A stretch of 64,000 nucleotides of DNA. Source: Mycobacterium paraense. GTDB lineage: Bacteria > Actinomycetota > Actinomycetes > Mycobacteriales > Mycobacteriaceae. How positions within the stretch are numbered: the stretch's first letter is position 1; each line of letters begins with the position of its first letter. The notes under the pieces were generated by a model. The model had not been told where the DNA came from and made no database searches. It worked only from the letters and a program-made list of their open reading frames with translations. The stretch lies in NCBI RefSeq assembly GCF_002101815.1, contig NZ_LQPM01000013.1, forward strand, positions 186,001 through 250,000. Direction: 5' to 3'. This document shows positions 58,298-64,000 of the stretch, piece by piece. The translations under genes and the position numbers were made by a program.

Positions 58298-59696
58298 CGG
58301 CTTCGTGGTGGGCGGCCGCCTTCTTGCGGCCGCGGCCGGCCTTCACCAACTGGGCGACGCCGTTCTCGATTCCCGCGGCGAGCGCCTCGATGTCGGGCGC
58401 GGTGTCGTAGTCGGCGGTGATGCCGAAGACGAAGGAGTCGGCGTAGCTGAGCATCGCGATGCCGGTGCGCAGCTGCAGCGCGATCGGGGGGACCGGCAGG
58501 ATCTCCAGCACCCGGCGGCCCAGCAGCGTCTGCCGCTTGCGCGGACCCGGCACGTTGGTCGCCAGTGCCACCACCGCGCGTTGGGGCAGGCGCGCCAGCA
58601 GGCGAATCCCCCACGCGGTCAATGCAAATGGAACGTTCCTGGCCGCCGAAACCAGCGCGCTGCCGCCCTCGCGCTGACCGCTGGCCTTGGCCCGGGTGAG
58701 CCGGCCGTGCACCAGGCGCAACTGCTCCACCGGGTCGGCCTCGTCGACCGGGAGCAGCGGCAGCATCGCCGAGACCTGGTTGTCCGCCACGCCGAAATGG
58801 TTGGTCGGGCGGACCGAAACCGGGACGAGCGTGCGCAGCGAGTTGCGGGCCGGCCGTTCCCCGCGCTCCAGCAGCATTTTGCGGTAACTGTCGGTGATGG
58901 CGGCCAGCGCCACGTCGTTGAGGGTCACGTCGAAGGCGCGGGCGACCCGCTGCAGGTCGGCCAGCCGGACCCGGGCCGCGCTGAAGCGCCGCATCGTGGT
59001 GACGGGCCCGTTCAGTGACGATTCCGGCGCGACGCTGAACAGGCTTGCCGTCAGCTCGGCCGCGCCGAGCGCGACGTGTTCGGCCGCCGACGCGGCGGCG
59101 AGCGCGCTTCGCCCGATCCCGCTCACCCACGTCAGCGGATTGAAGCCGAGCCTGGGCGGGCTCGGTCCGGGGTCGTCCGGTTGTTTGGCCGCGCGGATGT
59201 CGGCGGCAAAGGTGCCGCCGCGATGATCCGCGTCGTCGCTGAACCTGGCCAGCATCTGCGTCGTCGCGATGCCGTCGGCGATGCAGTGGTGGATCTTGGT
59301 CAACACGGCCCACCGCCCGCCGCTGAGCCCCTCGATCAGGTAGCACTCCCACAGCGGGCGCTCGCGGTCGAGCCGCCGCTCCATGACGCCCGCGATGGTC
59401 TCGAACAGTTCGGCGTCGCCACCGGGGTGCGGCAGCGCGAGGCGGTGCAGGTGCCGCGCGACGTCGAAGTGCGGGTCGTCCACCCACTCGGGCGCCCCGA
59501 GATCCAGGGGGTGGGTGCGCAACACCTGCCTGCACCGCGGAACGGTCGGCGCGCGGTCGGCGAAGGCCGCGACGAACTCGGCGTAGTCGGGAGCCGGCCC
59601 CTCCATGATCGAGACGCCGCCGACCGCCAGGCTCACGTGCGGATCGGAGTCCTCGACTTCGAGGAAGGTGGCATCGAGCGCGGTTAATTGCTCCAT
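58287..59696 (-). CDS. Wax ester synthase/diacylglycerol acyltransferase (WS/DGAT, Tgs family)
   Basis: 469 residues. The N-terminal LTALDATFLEVEDSDPHVSL and the catalytic KIHHCIADG (H136-H137...D141-G142) define the family. The C-terminal domain has RTLVPVSVRP, NVPGPRKRQ and LSYADSFVFGITADYDTAPD. It transfers fatty acyl chains from CoA to diacylglycerol or alcohols, forming storage triacylglycerol or wax esters. Mycobacteria have many paralogues; several are induced under hypoxia. No ribosome site is evident. It is divergent from the PEP synthase gene. Confidence 0.92.
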   Translation of the reverse strand: MEQLTALDATFLEVEDSDPHVSLAVGGVSIMEGPAPDYAEFVAAFADRAPTVPRCRQVLRTHPLDLGAPEWVDDPHFDVARHLHRLALPHPGGDAELFETIAGVMERRLDRERPLWECYLIEGLSGGRWAVLTKIHHCIADGIATTQMLARFSDDADHRGGTFAADIRAAKQPDDPGPSPPRLGFNPLTWVSGIGRSALAAASAAEHVALGAAELTASLFSVAPESSLNGPVTTMRRFSAARVRLADLQRVARAFDVTLNDVALAAITDSYRKMLLERGERPARNSLRTLVPVSVRPTNHFGVADNQVSAMLPLLPVDEADPVEQLRLVHGRLTRAKASGQREGGSALVSAARNVPFALTAWGIRLLARLPQRAVVALATNVPGPRKRQTLLGRRVLEILPVPPIALQLRTGIAMLSYADSFVFGITADYDTAPDIEALAAGIENGVAQLVKAGRGRKKAAAHHEAVTR

Positions 59697-59749
59697 CCCG
59701 CTACTTTCCGCCCCAGCGCGGCCCGCGGTGAGAGCCAGAAGTCCTCAAC

Positions 59750-59770
59750 TTTCGGGGCCTAATGACGGCA
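59750..59770. promoter_or_regulatory. Possible DosR-like half-palindrome between the WS/DGAT and PEP synthase genes
   Basis: TTCGGGGCCTAATGACGGCA at 59751-59770 matches the DosR consensus at about 13 of 20 positions, the left half well (TTCGGG) and the right half poorly. It is suggestive only. The neighbours (WS/DGAT, PEP synthase) are types of gene placed in hypoxia regulons. Confidence 0.22.
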
Positions 59771-59805
59771 GCGCAGCGGCGTCGGCCGGCCATATCGTGA
59801 GGTTC

Positions 59806-62214
59806 ATGAGCGGGTTCAACTACATTCGGTTCTTCGAAGAGATCGGCATCGGCGACGTGCCCGTGGTCGGCGGCAAGAACGCCTCGCTCGGCGAGATGTA
59901 CCAGAAGCTGTCCGGGCAGGGCATCCGCGTCCCGCACGGGTTCGCCACCACCGCGCAGGCGTACCGGCACCTCCTGAACCGGGCCGGCGCCTGGGATGCG
60001 CTGCACGCCGAGCTCGACGACCTCGACCCCGACGACGTCACCGCGTTGGCGCGCAAGGGCAAACGCGCCCGTGAGATCGTCTACGGCGCGGGGCTTCCCG
60101 ACGACCTGGCCGCCGAGATCGTGTCCGCCTACCGGATGCTGCAGGCCGAGTACGGCGAGGGGGTGAGCCTCGCGGTGCGCAGCTCGGCGACCGCCGAGGA
60201 CCTGCCGACGGCCAGCTTCGCCGGCCAGCAGGAAACCTTCCTCAACATCACGGGCGCCGAGAGCCTGCTGGACGCGTGCCGCCGTTGTTACGCCAGCCTG
60301 TTCACCGACCGGGCCATCCACTACCGCATCGACCAGGGCTTCGACCATTTCAAGGTTTCGCTGTCGATCGGCATCATGAAGATGGTGCGCTCCGACCTCG
60401 CCTCGTCCGGGGTGATGTTCACCCTCGACACCGAATCCGGTTTCAACGACGTCGTTTTCATCACCGGCGCCTACGGCCTGGGCGAGAACGTGGTGCAGGG
60501 CGCCGTCGACCCCGACGAGTTCTACGTGCACAAGCCGACCTATCTCGCCGGCCACCGCGCCGTGCTGCGCCGGCTCGTCGGCGACAAGGCGGTGAAGATG
60601 GTCTTCGTCGAGGGCGGGACCAAGCACACGACGCGCAACATCCCGACGCCCAAGGCCGACCGCGCCCGCTTCTGCGTCACCGACGCCGACGTCCTGGAGC
60701 TGGCCGGGTACGCGTGCACCATCGAGCGGCACTACGGGCGGCCGATGGACATCGAGTGGGCCAAGGACGGCCTGGACGGGCGGCTGTACATCGTGCAGGC
60801 CCGCCCCGAAACGGCGGCGTCCCAGCGCAGCATGACGACGGTGGAGAGCTACGTCTTGGAGGGCGGGGGGCCTGACACAAGAGAGGTCCTCACCGAAGGC
60901 CGTTCCGTCGGCGAGAAAGTCGCGTCCGGGGTGGCCAAACGCATCGATCACCTCGAGCACCTGTCGGACTTCCAGCCCGGCCAGGTGCTGGTCGCCGACA
61001 CCACCACGCCGGACTGGGAGCCGGTCATGAAGATCGCCGCCGCCATCGTCACCAACCGCGGCGGGCGCACCTGCCACGCGGCGATCATCGCACGCGAACT
61101 CGGCATCCCCGCCGTGGTCGGCGCCGGCGACGCCACCACGAGCGTCCCGGACGGCGAGGTCGTCACCGTGTCCTGTGTCGAGGGTGACACCGGGCGCGTC
61201 TACCGGGGCGAGGTCGGCTTCCACGTCGACCGCACCGAAGTGGCCGGCCTGCCGCGGCCCCGGACCCAGATCATGGTCAACCTCGGCAACCCGGACCTCG
61301 CGTTCAAGACGTCGTTCCTGCCCAACGACGGCGTGGGGCTGGCCCGGATGGAATTCATCGTCAGCGAGTACATCAAGGTCCACCCGATGGCCCTGCTGCA
61401 CCCCGAAAAGGTCGGCGACGCCGAGGCTCTGCGCACGATCGAACGGCTCACCCGCGGTTACCCCGACGGTGCCGCGTTCTTCGTGGAGCGCCTTTCCGAG
61501 GGGATCGGCACGATCGCGGCCGCCTTCTGGCCCAAGCCCGTCGTGGTGCGGATGTCGGACTTCAAAACGAACGAATACGCCAGCCTGGTCGGGGGCAACG
61601 CGTTTGAGCCCACGGAAAGCAACCCGATGATCGGCTTCCGCGGCGCCTCGCGCTACGCGCATCCGGCCTACGCCGAGGGCTTCGCGCTGGAATGCCGCGC
61701 CATGCAACGGGTTCGCGACGAGATGGGCCTGACCAACGTCATCATCATGCTGCCGTTCGTGCGGCGGGTGGCCGAGGCCGACCTGGTGCTGCGGACGATG
61801 GCCGACCTGGGCCTGCGGCGCGGCCAGGACGGGCTGCAGGTCTACGCGATGTGCGAGATCCCGAACAACGTGATCCTGCTGGATCAGTTCGCCCGGCGAT
61901 TCGACGGCTTCTCCATCGGTTCCAACGACCTGACGCAGCTGACCCTCGGCGTCGACCGCGACAGCGAGATCGTCGCGTTCGACTACGACGAACGCGACGA
62001 GGGCGTCAAGGAGATGATCCGCCTGGCGGTGGAAGGCTGCCGCCGCAACGGAATCCACTCGGGGCTGTGCGGGCAGGCGCCCTCGGATTACCCGGACATG
62101 GCCGAGTTCCTGGTCCGCGCCGGCATCGACTCGATCAGCCTGAACCCCGACGTGGTGGTGAAGACGACCCGCCAGATCCTCGAGCTGGAGCGCCAGGCGG
62201 TGCCGCTGCAGTGA
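59806..62214 (+). CDS. ppsA: Phosphoenolpyruvate synthase
   Basis: 802 residues, the normal size. The N-terminal ATP-grasp part has VGGKNASLGEMYQKL and SLAVRSSATAEDLPTASFAG; the phosphohistidine domain has GGRTCHAAIIARELGIPAV with His424; the C-terminal TIM barrel has SIGSNDLTQLTLGVDRDS and GLCGQAPSDYPDMAEFLV. It converts pyruvate and ATP to phosphoenolpyruvate, AMP and phosphate, for gluconeogenesis. The start at ATG 59806 follows GTGAGG; the open frame to 59605 is antisense to WS/DGAT. A block of repeats follows at 62226. Confidence 0.92.
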   Translation: MSGFNYIRFFEEIGIGDVPVVGGKNASLGEMYQKLSGQGIRVPHGFATTAQAYRHLLNRAGAWDALHAELDDLDPDDVTALARKGKRAREIVYGAGLPDDLAAEIVSAYRMLQAEYGEGVSLAVRSSATAEDLPTASFAGQQETFLNITGAESLLDACRRCYASLFTDRAIHYRIDQGFDHFKVSLSIGIMKMVRSDLASSGVMFTLDTESGFNDVVFITGAYGLGENVVQGAVDPDEFYVHKPTYLAGHRAVLRRLVGDKAVKMVFVEGGTKHTTRNIPTPKADRARFCVTDADVLELAGYACTIERHYGRPMDIEWAKDGLDGRLYIVQARPETAASQRSMTTVESYVLEGGGPDTREVLTEGRSVGEKVASGVAKRIDHLEHLSDFQPGQVLVADTTTPDWEPVMKIAAAIVTNRGGRTCHAAIIARELGIPAVVGAGDATTSVPDGEVVTVSCVEGDTGRVYRGEVGFHVDRTEVAGLPRPRTQIMVNLGNPDLAFKTSFLPNDGVGLARMEFIVSEYIKVHPMALLHPEKVGDAEALRTIERLTRGYPDGAAFFVERLSEGIGTIAAAFWPKPVVVRMSDFKTNEYASLVGGNAFEPTESNPMIGFRGASRYAHPAYAEGFALECRAMQRVRDEMGLTNVIIMLPFVRRVAEADLVLRTMADLGLRRGQDGLQVYAMCEIPNNVILLDQFARRFDGFSIGSNDLTQLTLGVDRDSEIVAFDYDERDEGVKEMIRLAVEGCRRNGIHSGLCGQAPSDYPDMAEFLVRAGIDSISLNPDVVVKTTRQILELERQAVPLQ

Positions 62215-62225
62215 ATGCGCTTCGG

Positions 62226-62345
62226 GCGTTGCGTGTGAATGCTGGACGTTGCGTGTGAATGCTGGGCGTTGCGTGTGCGCTCACGGCGGCGACACGCCGA
62301 GGGGAACCGCCCTGTGCGCACACGCGAATCCCTGAGCGCACACGC
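62226..62345. repeat. Short tandem and inverted repeat block after ppsA
   Basis: A 20-bp unit (CGTTGCGTGTGAATGCTGG with one variable first base) occurs at 62226-62245 and 62246-62265, with a third partial copy to 62277 that ends GCGTGTGCGC. Its reverse complement GCGCACACGC occurs twice, 20 bp apart, at 62316-62325 and 62336-62345. A 5-bp hairpin lies between (62287-62299). It could act as a terminator for the convergent genes or be a mycobacterial interspersed repeat. Confidence 0.6.
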
Positions 62346-62371
62346 ACAGCCGGAAAACCATGTCCCGGCGG

Positions 62372-63241
62372 CTACGGCTGGCGATACAGCGCCGCGCCGG
62401 CGGTGACGCCCGCGCCGGCGGCGACGAACAGGACCCGCGCGCCGGCCGGGAGTTTGCCGGCCCACGGCTCGAACGCCGCCGCCAGCGCGGCAGTGTGCGT
62501 GCGCTGATCGTCTGCGACACAGACCTTTTCGATCGGCACCCCCAGCGCCTCGCTCAGCGCGGCGCGGTACCCCGGCCGCGCCGGCGCCGCGACGATCAGG
62601 TGGATGTCGGCCAGCTGCAGGGATTGCGCGGCCAGACAGGCCTTCGCCGCGGACGCGGCCGCCGCGGCGAAGCGCTCGTCGGCCGTGTCCGACTGATGGA
62701 ACCGCAGCACGTTGCGTGCGTCGGCGAATCCCACCGTGGCGGAGAAGGCCTCGGGTTCGTCGGTGTTCACCCAGGACACCCGGCTCAGGCCGCAGTCGTC
62801 GTCGGTCCAGCGGCACAGCAGCGCCGCACCGGCGGCCGAGAACGGAAAATGTTCGCTCATCCCGTGACCCGGATCGGCGTCGCTGGCCACCACCAGCGCG
62901 CGCCGCACGCTGTGCGTGCGCAGGAACCCGTCGACGATGTGCAGCGCGGTCAGGACCCCGCAGGAGCCGTTGGCGATGTCGAACGAGAAGGTGCCGTGCG
63001 CGCCGGCGTGCGGGTCCTCGGGATTGGCGCCGATGTCGTCCTGGATCAGCGCGGCCAGCGCCGGCTCCCCCAGGTTGCGGTCGCGGTAGATCCCGGCGTT
63101 GACAACCAGATCCAGCTCGCCCGGGTCGCATCCGGCCCGATGCAGGCAGTCCTTGGCGGCGCTCACCGCGAGGTGCAGCGCGCTGTGCCGGCCCCGCAGC
63201 CGCGGGTGCGCGAGGTCGACGCGATCAATCACCGTGCCCAT
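62372..63241 (-). CDS. FabH-like ketosynthase homologue with altered active site
   Basis: 289 residues of thiolase/KAS III fold: VNAGIYRDRNLGEPALAALI, FDIANGSCGVLTALHIVDGF with the Cys position kept, ALVVASDADPG and the closing GARVLFVAAGAGVTAGAALY. Where KAS III has the His of HQAN the sequence reads IVAAPARPGY, and where it has the Asn of GNT it reads DDQRTHTAALA, so the catalytic His and Asn are missing. It may be a non-catalytic or decarboxylation-free partner of the ketosynthase encoded just upstream. Its start overlaps that gene by 17 bases, indicating coupled translation and perhaps a heterodimer. Confidence 0.78.
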   Translation of the reverse strand: MGTVIDRVDLAHPRLRGRHSALHLAVSAAKDCLHRAGCDPGELDLVVNAGIYRDRNLGEPALAALIQDDIGANPEDPHAGAHGTFSFDIANGSCGVLTALHIVDGFLRTHSVRRALVVASDADPGHGMSEHFPFSAAGAALLCRWTDDDCGLSRVSWVNTDEPEAFSATVGFADARNVLRFHQSDTADERFAAAAASAAKACLAAQSLQLADIHLIVAAPARPGYRAALSEALGVPIEKVCVADDQRTHTAALAAAFEPWAGKLPAGARVLFVAAGAGVTAGAALYRQP

Positions 63242-64000
63242 AGCGGTTCACCAAATCCTCGTCCAGGGTCAGCAAGACCACGCCGATTTCCAATCCCGAG
63301 GCCAGCGCCAGCAGCGCGACCGTTTCTCCCGGCTCGATGCGCCCCGCCTCGAGTTCCTCGACCAGGGCCACCGTGTGGGTCGTGGAGGCGGTGTTGCCGT
63401 AGCGGTCGACGGTGATCACGGCGTCGTGGCGGGGGCTGTCGCCGAATGCCTCCGACATGCGGACCATTCCCTTGCGGATGGCGCGCGCCGAGGTCTGGTG
63501 GGTGATCACGTGGTCGATGTCGTGGATCGAAATCCCCACGGCGTCAAGGACTTCGCTCAGCAGCAGCGGCGTGTTGGCGATCGCGGCCTTCTGGATGGCG
63601 CGGGAGTTGGTGAACATCCGCGCGCCCGGATCGTGGCCCTCCGGGTAGGCCAGGCACAGCCGGCTGTAGTCGGCCACCGTGGTGAACCCGGCGAGGCTGA
63701 TCCCCGCGGAGCCCGCGGGCGCGCGCTCCAGCAGCAGCGCCGCGCCGGCGTCACCCAGGGTCAGGCACGCGAGCTCCTTGCTCATGATGTTGCGGATGTG
63801 GCGGGCCGCGTTGTGGCTCAGCTGGGAGATGTACTCACCGCTGACGACCAGCCCCCGCTCGACGATTCCCTGCCGGATCCAGTTGTTCAAAATGGTTACC
63901 CCGGTGAGCATCCCGGCGCACGCGTTGGACACGTCGAAGGTCATCGCCTGCGGCGCCCCGATCGCGTGGGCCACGGCGGCGCTCATCGTCGGCTCCAGCC
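63225..64000 (-). CDS. 3-oxoacyl-ACP synthase III (FabH)-like ketosynthase, N-terminal part outside window
   Basis: The C-terminal 258 codons of a KAS III-like enzyme; the frame is open to the window edge (LEPT before MSAAVAHAIGAP). The active-site Cys lies in FDVSNACAGMLTGV, the His in DHVITHQTSARAI and the Asn in DRYGNTASTTHTVALVE, so the triad is complete. It condenses an acyl thioester with a malonyl-type partner or forms a beta-keto product; the substrate is unknown. The overlap of 17 bases with the following degenerate homologue suggests that the two form one complex. The rest of the gene set lies beyond 64000. Confidence 0.85.
   Translation of the reverse strand, partial: LEPTMSAAVAHAIGAPQAMTFDVSNACAGMLTGVTILNNWIRQGIVERGLVVSGEYISQLSHNAARHIRNIMSKELACLTLGDAGAALLLERAPAGSAGISLAGFTTVADYSRLCLAYPEGHDPGARMFTNSRAIQKAAIANTPLLLSEVLDAVGISIHDIDHVITHQTSARAIRKGMVRMSEAFGDSPRHDAVITVDRYGNTASTTHTVALVEELEAGRIEPGETVALLALASGLEIGVVLLTLDEDLVNRYGHGD

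Noticed and set aside
59701..62058. 785-codon minus-strand frame opposite ppsA
   Set aside because: Shadow of PEP synthase; no recognisable domain.
62226..62345. Repeat block as a CRISPR array
   Set aside because: Units are contiguous without unique spacers, inverse copies are present, and no cas genes are nearby.

Overview
The window looks like chromosome of a mycobacterium (high G+C, about two thirds or more by eye). The family mix supports this: F420-dependent LLM oxidoreductase, WS/DGAT acyltransferase, a secreted Rv0203-like heme-binding protein, DUF3349, a PknH-type sensor domain, UdgX, ANTAR regulators, and an Hsp20 whose first residues match the 18-kDa antigen of M. leprae and M. avium as I remember it. 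I cannot name the species. I see no tRNA, rRNA, IS element, prophage or CRISPR array.

Layout. 1-10.4 kb: redox enzymes (F420 LLM oxidoreductase, two flavin amine oxidases), a hydrolase, two convergent AraC paralogues and a glycosyltransferase that lacks its usual catalytic glutamates. 9.5-14.1 kb: CheB-like esterases, a STAS/anti-sigma-kinase hybrid and a CheR-PAS methyltransferase, a chemotaxis-like signalling set with no flagellar genes in view. 14.2-24 kb: large-subunit catalase katE broken by a one-base frameshift, small stress proteins, an acyl-CoA dehydrogenase/PIG-L/EEP trio, a STAS antagonist, a hemophore and topoisomerase IB. 24.3-37.6 kb: a glycan cluster of five glycosyltransferases plus one fused to a GmhB-type phosphatase, GmhA, HldE, UDP-glucuronate decarboxylase, UDP-glucose dehydrogenase, a carbamoyltransferase and an SDR. 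It appears able to make and transfer ADP-heptose and UDP-xylose type sugars. 37.8-54.9 kb: a TPP oxidase-like enzyme, an FAD/Fe-S dehydrogenase, UdgX, a hemerythrin-like protein, a lipoprotein, a membrane cytochrome b-molybdopterin fusion, glgX, a zinc alcohol dehydrogenase and a GAF-ANTAR regulator. 55-64 kb: an NDH-2-like enzyme, MerR/Hsp18, PAS-ANTAR, WS/DGAT, PEP synthase and a pair of FabH-like ketosynthases running off the end.

The unifying signal is regulatory. Reading the intergenic spaces I find eleven exact matches to the mycobacterial SigF consensus (GTTT, 15-16 nt, GGGTA), each just upstream of a start codon and correctly oriented, plus several one-mismatch versions. They precede the glycan cluster (two promoters, and a back-to-back third for a divergent glycosyltransferase), topoisomerase IB, udgX, hemerythrin, the cytochrome b/Mo operon, glgX, the alcohol dehydrogenase, an SDR and a glycosyltransferase. 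Several lie so close to the start codon that the mRNA should be leaderless. The window therefore reads as a general-stress (SigF) genomic neighbourhood whose largest output would be an inducible heptose-containing glycan. That proposal is inference from sequence and needs transcript and glycan data.
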